Below are positions 16,221 through 23,112 of a stretch of DNA of 23,709 nt, one piece after another. Numbering within the stretch: position 1 is the first letter of the stretch; each line of letters opens with the position of its first letter. Source of the DNA: an uncultured Oscillospiraceae bacterium (GTDB lineage Bacteria > Bacillota > Clostridia > Oscillospirales > Ruminococcaceae). The notes under the pieces were generated by a model. That model did not search any database. It was given only the letters and a program-made list of their open reading frames with translations, and was not told the DNA's origin. Where the stretch lies: the NCBI GenBank assembly GCA_910587135.1, contig CAJULF010000042.1:1-23709 (forward strand), in the 5' to 3' direction. Position numbers and translations under genes: made by a program.

Positions 16221-16242
16221 ATAACGGCGAGAGCACCGTTAT
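16221..16242 (+). other. Hairpin in the spacer before the third cassette gene
   Basis: ATAACGG (16221-16227) pairs with CCGTTAT (16236-16242) around an 8-base loop. GCACCG inside it could pair with CGGTGC at 16255-16260 instead, giving two exclusive forms ahead of the GGAGG of the next gene. No T-run, so not a plain terminator. Confidence 0.45.
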
Positions 16243-16298
16243 TGAAGCACAGTCGGTGCGATATCGTCAAACGGCACAAAAAATCATGGAGGTATGAT

Positions 16299-16808
16299 AT
16301 GGAAAACAGATTGTCGGTCGGCAGCGTTACTATGCTGTGTGCTATCCCGTGCGCGGTGATAATGGTTTTTGCGGCATACCCCGCTTTAGCGTGCGGTTTA
16401 CTTGTGTGCTGGCTTCTGTGCGCCCTTTTTATTTGGATAGGGGAAGCGGCGGGAAAAGTCCTCTCAAAAAAATCAGGCAAAAAAGACGGCATCATAGGCA
16501 CATGGATAATCTGTGCGCTGCTTCTGATAATTGTTATTGTCGAGGTATGCCGTGATCTGTCCCTGCCAAAGCCTCCCAAGGATTCGATAATAAATCTGTG
16601 GGGATTGGGGAGTTTTCTGATATCGCTTATAGTATTACCGCCTGTGTTTTCGGCGGTAATACTGAACTCAGCGGCGCTTATAATGCAAAAATTCCCCGCC
16701 AAAAGCAATACCGTTTTACACGGCGAAAGAGCGGTAGGGCTTGCCGCAAAGCTGATTTTGGGCTTGGCAGGTTATACTGTCGCGCTGCTGCTTTTAATGT
16801 TTCTTTAA
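16299..16808 (+). CDS. Four- to five-pass membrane protein, paralogue of 14817-15674
   Basis: A 169-residue protein with hydrophobic segments at about 9-27, 30-50, 66-84, 101-130 and 150-168. It corresponds to the N-terminal half of the first cassette gene, with the WL-C and GE motifs at the same residue numbers, which points to duplication followed by loss or gain of the C-terminal half. Family and function are not recognised. I chose ATG 16299, seven bases after GGAGG, over a frame open 19 codons upstream. It is the last gene before a long block of family A repeats. Confidence 0.83.
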   Translation: MENRLSVGSVTMLCAIPCAVIMVFAAYPALACGLLVCWLLCALFIWIGEAAGKVLSKKSGKKDGIIGTWIICALLLIIVIVEVCRDLSLPKPPKDSIINLWGLGSFLISLIVLPPVFSAVILNSAALIMQKFPAKSNTVLHGERAVGLAAKLILGLAGYTVALLLLMFL

Positions 16809-16829
16809 ATTTATATGCGTTTTCAAAAA

Positions 16830-16863
16830 CAAAAAAATATCGGGAAGCAAACACGTTCCCGAT
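16830..16863 (-). terminator. Intrinsic terminator read from the right, left flank of A7-A8
   Basis: ATCGGGAA (16839-16846) pairs with TTCCCGAT (16856-16863), 9-base loop. On the minus strand the stem is followed by ATTTTTTTG, a typical intrinsic terminator, so it could stop transcripts coming from the flavodoxin gene. It matches 17229-17253 at 20 of 25 positions, so the tandem A7-A8 pair lies between two related hairpins. Confidence 0.65.
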
Positions 16864-16866
16864 AAA

Positions 16867-17037
16867 GCCCGTATAAAAAGCTTAATTGCCATGTAAAGTT
16901 GGCGCATCAAATTTCAAAAAGTGTCATAATTTGCAAGGCAAGTTATGACCGGTTTCCGCAATCGCGCGGAGTGAGCGTAGCGAACGGCGAGTGATTACGG
17001 AAATTTTGAAATTTTTCAAATAATTAGCCTTAGGTCA
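16867..17037 (+). repeat. Family A intergenic element, copy A7 (tandem with A8)
   Basis: 171-bp unit beginning GCCCGTATAAAAAGC. Hairpin 1 GTCATAATTTGC/GCAAGTTATGAC keeps pairing through one G-U. Hairpin 2 is TTTCCGCAATC/GATTACGGAAA. It ends GCCTTAGGTCA and joins A8 directly. Confidence 0.86.
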
Positions 17038-17222
17038 GCCCGTATAAAAAGCTTAATTGCCACGCAAAGTCGGCTTATTAAATTTCAAAAAGTGTCATAA
17101 TTTGCAAGGCAAATTATGACCGGTTTCCGCAATCGCGCGGAGAGAGCGTAGCGAACGGCGCGTGATTGCGGAAATTTTGAAATTTTTCAAATAATTAGCC
17201 TTAGGTCAACCTTTATACACAG
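17038..17222 (+). repeat. Family A intergenic element, copy A8 (tandem with A7)
   Basis: Near-identical to A7 for the first 171 bp, then continues to the usual right end GGTCAACCTTTATACACAG. Hairpin 1 (17094-17120) has a perfect 12-bp stem and AAG loop; hairpin 2 is TTTCCGCAATC/GATTGCGGAAA. The space 16809-17255 holds no gene. Confidence 0.87.
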
Positions 17223-17226
17223 GCTT

Positions 17227-17256
17227 AATCGGTAACGATACCCGTTCCCGATTTTT
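17227..17256. terminator. Terminator-like hairpin at the 3' end of the flavodoxin gene, right flank of A7-A8
   Basis: AATCGGTAACG (17227-17237) pairs with CGTTCCCGATT (17243-17253), one mismatch, 5-base loop. A T-run follows only on the plus strand. Its similarity to 16839-16863 makes it one arm of a flanking direct repeat. Confidence 0.6.
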
Positions 17257-17738
17257 CAGAGCATCAGCGCAAATGCCAGCAAGGCAGTCAGATTTTCCTC
17301 CGAAACGAAGCAGCCGCCATTGGTCAGGGTCTTTATGAAATCCTCGTTTTGGGGATCATTCTCACGAATTAGGTTATCTCTTATCATTAAAATGAGCTTT
17401 TTCTTCATGCCCTTCAATTTTGAATAATCCAGCCCGCCGCGCAGGTAGAAAAGCGGAAAATCGGGCTTGTTTTTGGCTATAAGAACATTGGTATTAGCCT
17501 CGGACACCGGATACAGTCCCACGGCGCCCGCCGCCTTTACGTTCCATCGGCGGGCGGCTTTTTTAAGTCCGCATACCTGATTTGCCATGACCCAGCCCAG
17601 GTATATTACCTCCGCTCCCTTTTCCAGCCTTGAGGCAGCCTCCTTTGCGGAATAAGCGGGCTTGTTTAGCTTTTCCGCGAGAAGATTCGCGTAGCGCTCC
17701 GTAAATCCGGTATTGCTCTCATATACAATAGCGTCCAT
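17256..17738 (-). CDS. Flavodoxin-like protein
   Basis: A 160-residue cytoplasmic protein of the flavodoxin fold. The N-terminus MDAIVYESNTGFTERYANLLA has the phosphate-binding loop SNTGFT (8-13) for FMN, followed by a Rossmann-like order (VIYLGWVMANQVCG about 49-62; AGAVGLYPV about 70-78). It is closest to the flavodoxin-domain group that carries electrons, though the second flavin loop is not clear, so FMN binding is likely but not certain. The ATG has AAAGGA about eight bases upstream. A promoter at 17773-17801 gives it its own transcript, downstream of the desulfurase. Confidence 0.83.
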   Translation of the reverse strand: MDAIVYESNTGFTERYANLLAEKLNKPAYSAKEAASRLEKGAEVIYLGWVMANQVCGLKKAARRWNVKAAGAVGLYPVSEANTNVLIAKNKPDFPLFYLRGGLDYSKLKGMKKKLILMIRDNLIRENDPQNEDFIKTLTNGGCFVSEENLTALLAFALML

Positions 17739-17772
17739 AGCTTGATTCCTTTCGGTCGGAATTATTTATATA

Positions 17773-17801
17773 ATAATACCACAAAATTACCGTAAAGTCA
17801 A
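17773..17801 (-). promoter_or_regulatory. Sigma-A promoter for the flavodoxin-like gene
   Basis: Minus strand TTGACT (17801-17796), 17-base spacer, TATTAT (17778-17773), about 35 bp ahead of the start codon. Confidence 0.78.
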
Positions 17802-17848
17802 TATGAAAACATATATACCGTAACAAGATACAAAATTTACCTGAGTTT

Positions 17849-19024
17849 TTACTGTTTTATTCCCGCCAGAATCCTGATCACCGCGTCCACCTCGCCCGAC
17901 GAAGTGAATACCGAGGGGGAAAACCTCACCGTTCCGCCGTCCAGCGTTCCTATTTTTTTGTGGGCAAGAGGTGCACAGTGCAATCCTCCGCGCATATATA
18001 TTCCCTTATCGCTCAAAAAGGCTGCCGTCTGCACCGAGGGCATTCCGTCAATATTGAAAGACACCACGGGCGCGTAGCGCTCTTCATTCTCAGGGGTTAT
18101 ATCATTGTAAAGAGTGACCCCGCTCATACCTCTGACTCCCGCACAAAATCTTTTGCACAGTGCCAGCTCATGCGACAATATACCTGCCATTCCCGCGGAC
18201 TGCCTGCGGTCGCGGCGCATTATAAAATCCACTCCCGCGCCGAGAGCTATCACTCCCGCGGTATTTATAGTTCCGCTTTCAAAGCGGTCGGGCATAAATT
18301 CGGGCTGAACAAGGCTTTCCGAAGCGCTGCCCGTGCCGCCCTCGATTATGGTTTTCAGCGGAAAACTGCCGTCCGTTATCATCAGACCTGTTCCCATAGG
18401 TCCGTAAAGACCCTTATGCCCCGCGGCGCACAGAATATTTATACCGTCCGACATTTTCAGCGGAAGTGTTCCGGCGCCCTGCGCCGCGTCCACAATAAAG
18501 CATATTCCATTGGAGCGGCGTCCGCTTTTTCGTATGCACAGCGACGCAAGCTCCTTTATCGGTGTTCGCAGACCTATGACGTTGCTTGCCGCCGTACACA
18601 CCAGCGCAACCGTATCGGGACTTATTGCCCGCTCCGCGTTCCAGAGCGTTTCTTCCTCGTCATCGGAGGTTTCGAATATTGTGTAGCTGCCGCCATACTG
18701 CTCCGCCGCCGCATGTACGGGGCGGATTACCGCATTGTGCTCCAGATCGCTCACCACATAATGAGCGCCTCTGCGCGCAACGCCCTTTATCGCCATATTC
18801 AGCCCATGTGTACAATTCAGTGTAAAGACGGTATTTTCCGGTTCAGCCCCGAAAAGCTCCGCGCATTTCGCTCTGCTTTCGAAAACTGCCGCAGCACTGT
18901 CCACGGAAAATTTGTGACCGGAGCGCCCGGGGTTTGCTCCGTAAGCGCCCATAGCCCTCTGCCACGCTCTGTACACCTGCAGCGGCTTAGGATAGGTAGT
19001 TGCCGCGTTATCGAGATATATCAC
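17849..19024 (-). CDS. Cysteine-desulfurase-like aminotransferase class V
   Basis: A 391-residue pyridoxal-phosphate enzyme of the NifS/CsdB group, which takes sulfur (or selenium) from cysteine (or selenocysteine). It begins IYLDNAATTYPKP, typical of the family. FIVDAAQGAG (177-186) holds the PLP-contacting Asp, GHK (202-204) the PLP lysine Lys204, and RGGLHCAPLAHK (345-356) the likely catalytic Cys350. Length is normal. The GTG start is six bases after GGGG and overlaps the upstream DUF3343 gene by 17 bp, so the two are translationally coupled. Which substrate it uses cannot be told; no scaffold IscU/SufU gene is nearby, so general Fe-S assembly is less likely. Confidence 0.92.
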   Translation of the reverse strand: MIYLDNAATTYPKPLQVYRAWQRAMGAYGANPGRSGHKFSVDSAAAVFESRAKCAELFGAEPENTVFTLNCTHGLNMAIKGVARRGAHYVVSDLEHNAVIRPVHAAAEQYGGSYTIFETSDDEEETLWNAERAISPDTVALVCTAASNVIGLRTPIKELASLCIRKSGRRSNGICFIVDAAQGAGTLPLKMSDGINILCAAGHKGLYGPMGTGLMITDGSFPLKTIIEGGTGSASESLVQPEFMPDRFESGTINTAGVIALGAGVDFIMRRDRRQSAGMAGILSHELALCKRFCAGVRGMSGVTLYNDITPENEERYAPVVSFNIDGMPSVQTAAFLSDKGIYMRGGLHCAPLAHKKIGTLDGGTVRFSPSVFTSSGEVDAVIRILAGIKQ

Positions 19025-19229
19025 AATTTACCCCGACCATTTTAAGCAGGGCGCAAACCTCTCCCCTGCTTGTCTCCGCACCGCCGAGGATACGCAGCAC
19101 AAATCCGCAGCCCGAGCTTGAACTTCCGAAGCTGCGTTCCACCACGCTGGGGATATTTTTCTTTGCCAGAAACGCCTTCGCTTTCTCCGCCTGAGTAAGA
19201 GATTTCATATCTATAATCAAATTGTTCAT
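19008..19229 (-). CDS. DUF3343 (putative Se/S carrier-like) protein
   Basis: A 73-residue protein with the DUF3343 pattern: a conserved N-terminal strand-helix (MKSLTQAEKAKAFLAKK) and the loop SSSSGCGFVLRI with Cys41, the residue expected to carry sulfur or selenium. The 17-bp overlap with the desulfurase gene supports a carrier role; this is family knowledge plus inference. The ATG at 19229 has no good ribosome binding site; AAGGAG lies over 30 bases upstream, behind two tiny start-stop frames (see leader). Confidence 0.85.
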   Translation of the reverse strand: MNNLIIDMKSLTQAEKAKAFLAKKNIPSVVERSFGSSSSGCGFVLRILGGAETSRGEVCALLKMVGVNCDISR

Positions 19230-19304
19230 ATCGCTGTCATGCTCACATAAGAGAGCACTCTCCTTTCGAGTTTTTAGCAGTGCCGCGCAAACTGCGCGGT
19301 GCTG
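19230..19304 (-). promoter_or_regulatory. Structured leader of the DUF3343-desulfurase pair
   Basis: On the minus strand a hairpin CAGCACCGCGC/GCGCGGCACTG (about 19278-19304, 11 pairs with two wobbles) is followed by AAAGGAG (19261-19267), then ATG TGA (a start directly followed by a stop), then ATG ACA GCG ATA TGA, whose stop overlaps the gene's ATG. From 19305 to 19535 I see weak hairpins but no gene or riboswitch that I can name. Confidence 0.45.
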
Positions 19305-19570
19305 ACTCGGATCATGCCATGCAAAAATCCAAGCCTTAAAAATGTCTGCCGGATCAGCGGATCATACACCGCCTACCGATAATATATGCGAAGGATAGGC
19401 TTTGCGTGAAAAATGGAGTTCATCGGTTGTGCAGCGCCTGCACCTGTTGGAAAACAACAATTTATGCTGCTAAACTGTGTTGCTTTGAGCGGTTTGAATC
19501 TTGATTTAAAGGTGGCTCCGGGCTAATATGCTTTTAAGATATGTTGACCTAAATTGGAATTATTAAAAAG

Positions 19571-19690
19571 AATTTCCCGCACCGCTTCAAACAACGCTGC
19601 GCGTTGTTTGCGCTATCTCGCCGTAAAAGCTCCGCTTCGCTGCGCTTTCACGGCGGATTGCGGGAAATTCATGCGTGAGCGAACATTGAA
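19571..19690 (+). repeat. Family B structured element, copy B3
   Basis: The outer stem pairs AATTTCCCGCA (19571-19581) with TGCGGGAAATT (19659-19669). Hairpin 1 at 19588-19610 is CAAACAACGC/GCGTTGTTTG with a TGC loop; hairpin 2 is CCGTAAAAGC against GCTTTCACGG. The tail TTCATGCGTGAGCG matches B1 and B2. The left flank GTTGACCTAAATTGG plus ATTATTAAAAA resembles the right end of family A read backwards. Confidence 0.78.
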
Positions 19691-19740
19691 TTTTGGCTTT
19701 CAGCGCCTTTGACTTCTTGATTATTTTGTTCGTCTAAACT

Positions 19741-19772
19741 AAAACAACGCGGCGGAATATTCTCCGCCGCGT
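19741..19772 (-). terminator. Intrinsic terminator of the methionine group
   Basis: Four bases past the stop codon, ACGCGGCGGA (minus strand) pairs with TCCGCCGCGT: 10-bp G+C-rich stem, 6-base loop, followed by TGTTTT. Confidence 0.85.
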
Positions 19773-19776
19773 ATTT

Positions 19777-20448
19777 TCAATTACATCTTAAACCGTATTC
19801 CCTGAATTTACAGGTATACTTCATTGTACAGTCTTCGCAGCTTTTACGCTTTTTCTCCAGTTCACCTCGGGACAGCCCAACAACGCCCACTATGGTTTTC
19901 TGCGGAGTAAGCATATTTGTCGCTGTGCAGCACACACCAATCTTCCTTACCGCGTCTACGGCTGCTATAAGCTGCTGGGCTGTCTCTATCGGAAAATCCC
20001 CGTAGCCCGCTCCGTAACAAAAGGTAGTGGAATATCCCGACATATTGACAAGTATATCTCTGCGCGCTTCTTCTGCCACCTGTTCTATCAGCGCGTTTGC
20101 CAGAGCGTCCGTAACAAGCGCTTTCATGGAATCGCTCACGTCCAGACGCCGCTGAAATCTGTCCATATCCGCGGAGAGAGTAGCGCAGATTATCGCAGCT
20201 TTATCGCAGCCGCGGAGGTGTTCCGCGATATCCCTGCCCTCGAGGGTAAAATCGCACCCGTTCAGTGCCAGAGTATTCTCCACCCTCGTAAGCTCAAATA
20301 TCCTCCACACAAACTGTGGGCGCGCTTCTTTCAGCAGCGCCTTTTCGCACTCTCCGATCTGTGCGGATATCCGCTCGTCCGGCTCACCGTTATAGCCCAT
20401 ATATCTTAGCGCTTCGGAACGGTTTATTGCTGCAATCTGACTGATCAT
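19777..20448 (-). CDS. Stand-alone cobalamin-dependent methionine synthase activation domain
   Basis: A 223-residue protein matching the reactivation domain of MetH, which binds S-adenosylmethionine and re-methylates cobalamin after oxidation. The signature segment is GAGYGDFPIETAQQL (146-160), where MetH has a similar GYxxxP(D/I)xxQ region, followed by RKIGVCCTATNMLTPQKTIVGVVGLS (168-193). The C-terminus has four cysteines, CEDC (204-207), C213 and C222, spaced CX2CX5CX8C, possibly a metal or Fe-S site. It follows metF by 20 bp, with AGTAGGT before its ATG. The synthase itself must be elsewhere. Confidence 0.87.
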   Translation of the reverse strand: MISQIAAINRSEALRYMGYNGEPDERISAQIGECEKALLKEARPQFVWRIFELTRVENTLALNGCDFTLEGRDIAEHLRGCDKAAIICATLSADMDRFQRRLDVSDSMKALVTDALANALIEQVAEEARRDILVNMSGYSTTFCYGAGYGDFPIETAQQLIAAVDAVRKIGVCCTATNMLTPQKTIVGVVGLSRGELEKKRKSCEDCTMKYTCKFREYGLRCN

Positions 20449-20468
20449 ACTATACCTACTTTAATTTA

Positions 20469-21353
20469 CTAACCCAATAAAACGCTCTCAACGCTTTTAC
20501 TGATTTTTTTCGCCACATAGGGATTATTCATGGTGTAGAGGTGGATACCGTCCACGCCGTTCGCCGCAAGGTCTATTATCTGGTCTATCGCGTAGGCGAT
20601 TCCCGCGTCCCGCATGGCTTCGGGACTGTTTTCAAACCTTGCCATCATCTTTGTGAACTTTGTCGGCAGACTTGCCCCGCACATTGTAACCATGCGCTGT
20701 ATCTGGTTCGCGTTGACGCAGGGCATTATTCCCGCTTCGATCGGAACGTTTATTCCCGCCGCTCTCGCCTTTTCCAGAAACTCATAAAAATGACCGTTAT
20801 CGAAAAACAATTGACTCATCAGGTGCTCCGCACCCGCGTCCACCTTCTTTTTCAGATTCTCAATATCCTCATCGAGGCTGTTCGACTCGGTATGACCCTC
20901 GGGATAGCAAGCGCCGGAGAAGCTCAGACCGCTCCGCCGCTTCATATATGAAATAAGCTCGCTTGCGTGATGGAAGTCCTCTTTCGGAGGGATATCGGGG
21001 CTGATATCCCCGCGCAGCGCCAGTACGTTCTCCACGCCGTAACGCTCAAACTCCCCGATTATCCTGTCAATATCCTCCCGCGTAGAGTTTACGCAGGTTA
21101 GGTGCGCAATGGATTCCGTATGGTACTTCTCCTTGATTATGCATACTATTTCCCTTGTCGAGCAGCCTTCGGGACAGCCTCCCGCGGAGGACGCTCCTCC
21201 CGCGTTATAGGTTACGCTGATAAAATCCGGCTTTAAATCCGTCAGCTCGTCCAGTGTTTTATACACCGCTTCTATCGACCCATTTTTTTTCGGCGGGAAA
21301 ATTTCAAAAGAAAACACAGGTCTGCCCTGCTTGAAAAATGATGATATTTTCAT
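20469..21353 (-). CDS. metF: 5,10-methylenetetrahydrofolate reductase MetF
   Basis: A 294-residue cytoplasmic FAD enzyme that reduces 5,10-methylene- to 5-methyltetrahydrofolate, the methyl donor for methionine synthesis. FSFEIFPPK (14-22) has the conserved Glu17 region, AHLTC (83-87) and ALRGD (112-116) follow, and GACYPEGHTES is the later flavin/folate segment. Length is normal. It lies between the TSCPD gene (55 bp upstream) and the MetH-activation gene (20 bp downstream). An AAGGAG is 22 bases upstream of the ATG, with a 15-base hairpin in between, an unusual spacing; no nearer start fits. Confidence 0.96.
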   Translation of the reverse strand: MKISSFFKQGRPVFSFEIFPPKKNGSIEAVYKTLDELTDLKPDFISVTYNAGGASSAGGCPEGCSTREIVCIIKEKYHTESIAHLTCVNSTREDIDRIIGEFERYGVENVLALRGDISPDIPPKEDFHHASELISYMKRRSGLSFSGACYPEGHTESNSLDEDIENLKKKVDAGAEHLMSQLFFDNGHFYEFLEKARAAGINVPIEAGIMPCVNANQIQRMVTMCGASLPTKFTKMMARFENSPEAMRDAGIAYAIDQIIDLAANGVDGIHLYTMNNPYVAKKISKSVESVLLG

Positions 21354-21360
21354 GATCTAC

Positions 21361-21381
21361 AGCGGTTTTACCGCTCTCCTT
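21361..21381 (-). promoter_or_regulatory. Hairpin between ribosome binding site and metF start
   Basis: Minus strand AAGGAG (21381-21376), immediately followed by AGCGGT-AAA-ACCGCT (21375-21361), then seven bases and the ATG at 21353. Folding the hairpin would shorten the effective spacing to about the usual value. Confidence 0.65.
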
Positions 21382-21408
21382 ATGTCTGTTATATTTCGCG
21401 CAAATCGA

Positions 21409-21666
21409 TCAGTCGGCGTTATCCGTTTTTAATTTCGCCAGACCTTCGGCAAGCTGCGCGGGGCACGATGTGGGCTTTGATCCGCAGCGGATTCCCGATA
21501 GCTTCCCGATGACATCCTCAACCTTCATTCCCTTTACCAGCGCGGAGATTCCCTGCAAATTACCGCTGCAGCCGCCCTCCACTTTCAAGTCCCTTATCAC
21601 TCCATCCTCAATCTCAAGGATCATCTTGCGGGAGCACACGCCCCGCGGATTAAATTCATACTTCAT
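21409..21666 (-). CDS. TSCPD domain protein (TIGR03905-like)
   Basis: An 85-residue protein with the TSCPD pattern: GVCSRKM (9-15), GGCSGNLQG (31-39), GIRCG and the signature-like TSCPAQLAEGL (67-77), with four or so conserved cysteines. Small TSCPD proteins resemble the C-terminal domain of class II ribonucleotide reductases; their function is unknown, and metal or thiol chemistry is inference. The ATG has AAGGAG eight bases upstream. It leads the metF group. Confidence 0.87.
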   Translation of the reverse strand: MKYEFNPRGVCSRKMILEIEDGVIRDLKVEGGCSGNLQGISALVKGMKVEDVIGKLSGIRCGSKPTSCPAQLAEGLAKLKTDNAD

Positions 21667-21762
21667 ATTTTCTCTCCTTGTTTAAAAGAATTTTTCGCAC
21701 CACTCCGTTTTGCGGCGCTTAAAACCACATTATCCCCGCGACAAATTTTCGCCTTGCAAAGT

Positions 21763-21850
21763 CAGTCTGTATTAAAGAGTGAACGGAAGCTGATTATTTT
21801 AAAAGCATTTATGTGCCGACATTGCGTGGCATATAGTCTTTTTCCGCAAG
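21763..21850 (-). repeat. Family A element with core deleted, copy A9
   Basis: 88 bp in reverse orientation. It has CAGTCTGTATTAAAGAG, TGATTATTTTAAAA and then, without hairpins 1 and 2, ATGTGCCGACATTGCGTGG, CATATAG and CTTTTTCCGCAAG. Both ends are kept and about 100 bp of core is missing. It lies between the TSCPD and malic enzyme genes. Confidence 0.75.
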
Positions 21851-21948
21851 AGGATTCAACTTCGTATTTCTGACATAAAGTCAAATGGTTTAATTTTAAC
21901 TTTTGCGGCGATTATCAACCATAAGCGTATCATTAACCTCACCGCTCA

Positions 21949-23112
21949 TTATCCGTTGTCCTTTTCCCACTGCTCCGCGACCGCCTTTGCAACTGCCTCA
22001 GCCACTGATTTATCAAGCGCGCTGGGAATAATATAATCCTGCGAGAGCTTATCCTCCGTGACAAGCGCCGCTATAGCCCTTGCGGCCGCCAGCTTCATTT
22101 CCTCGGTTATCTGCCTTGCATGGACACTCAACGCTCCCTTGAACACTCCCGGGAAAACCAGCACGTTATTTATCTGATTGGGATAATCGCTTCTGCCCGT
22201 GCCCACAACGAACGCGCCGGACTCCTTAGCCAGATCGTAGGTTATCTCGGGATTGGGGTTAGCCATCGGGAACAATATGGGCTTATCCGCCATGGATCTG
22301 ACCATATCTGGAGATACAAGGTTCGGTCTTGAAACTCCCACGAAAGCGTCCGCGCCTTTCATTGCGTCCGTCAGTGTCCCCTTTATGTTATCCTTATTGG
22401 TTATTTTTGAGATTTCCGCGTGCGCGGGATTTTCATACGCTTCGCCGCGATTGATTATTCCGCCTACATCAACCATAATCAGATTGCCTACGCCCAGCTT
22501 CAGCAGGAATTTTCCGATAGCTATTCCCGCCGAGCCCGCGCCGTTTATCACGACCGTAATTTCGGACAGCTTTTTCCCCGCCAGCTTTACCGCGTTCAGC
22601 ATTGCTGCTCCCACCACGATAGCTGTTCCGTGCTGATCGTCATGAAATACCGGAATATCCAGCCGCTCCTTCAGACGCGCTTCTATCTCAAAGCAGCGCG
22701 GCGCGGAGATATCCTCAAGATTTATCCCGCCGAAGCTGTCGGAGATAAGCTCAACAGTGCGCACTATTTCGTCGGGATCCTTGCTTTTTATACAAAGCGG
22801 GACAGCATCCACCCCGCCGAACTCCTTGAACAGGCAGCACTTGCCCTCCATAACCGGCATACCCGCCAGTCCTCCGATATCGCCAAGACCCAGCACCGCC
22901 GTGCCGTCCGTTATTACCGCAACAAGATTTCCCCGCCTTGTCAGCTTATAGGAAAGCTCGGGGTTCTCCGCTATTTCAAGACAGGGCTGCGCCACTCCCG
23001 GAGTATATGCCAGCGACAAATCTTCTTTTGTTTCGATTTTCGCACGGGAAACCACCTCCAGCTTACCCTGCCACTCATAATGCTTTTTTAGAGCTTCTTC
23101 CTTGATGTCCAT
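21949..23112 (-). CDS. Malic enzyme (NAD(P)-dependent, short bacterial type)
   Basis: A 387-residue enzyme that oxidatively decarboxylates malate to pyruvate. Key parts: AYTPGVAQPC (35-44) with the active-site Tyr36, VITDGTAVLGLGDIGG (66-81), catalytic Lys91 in MEGKC, metal ligands in EDIS (133-136) and HDDQHGTA (157-164), and the nucleotide-binding GAGSAGIAIG (191-200). There is no phosphotransacetylase domain. Cofactor choice is not certain from sequence. ATG 23112 has AGAGG seven bases upstream; a frame open 13 codons earlier lacks support. A TATAAT at 23275-23270 on the minus strand could be its -10, without a good -35 box. Confidence 0.95.
   Translation of the reverse strand: MDIKEEALKKHYEWQGKLEVVSRAKIETKEDLSLAYTPGVAQPCLEIAENPELSYKLTRRGNLVAVITDGTAVLGLGDIGGLAGMPVMEGKCCLFKEFGGVDAVPLCIKSKDPDEIVRTVELISDSFGGINLEDISAPRCFEIEARLKERLDIPVFHDDQHGTAIVVGAAMLNAVKLAGKKLSEITVVINGAGSAGIAIGKFLLKLGVGNLIMVDVGGIINRGEAYENPAHAEISKITNKDNIKGTLTDAMKGADAFVGVSRPNLVSPDMVRSMADKPILFPMANPNPEITYDLAKESGAFVVGTGRSDYPNQINNVLVFPGVFKGALSVHARQITEEMKLAAARAIAALVTEDKLSQDYIIPSALDKSVAEAVAKAVAEQWEKDNG

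Noticed and set aside
16867..17222. CRISPR array
   Set aside because: The repeated units are about 171 bp without short regular repeats and spacers, and no cas gene is present.
17960..19045. Open frame of 361 codons on the plus strand
   Set aside because: Antisense to the desulfurase gene, whose motifs are unambiguous; no recognisable domain.
19305..19535. Possible riboswitch or small gene upstream of the DUF3343 gene
   Set aside because: Some weak stems exist (for example GCCTA/TAGGC near 19371) but no known motif or coding frame with a start site could be supported.
21354..21408. S-box, cobalamin or other riboswitch before metF
   Set aside because: The space is only 55 bp and shows one simple hairpin; no conserved riboswitch core could be found there or before the TSCPD gene.
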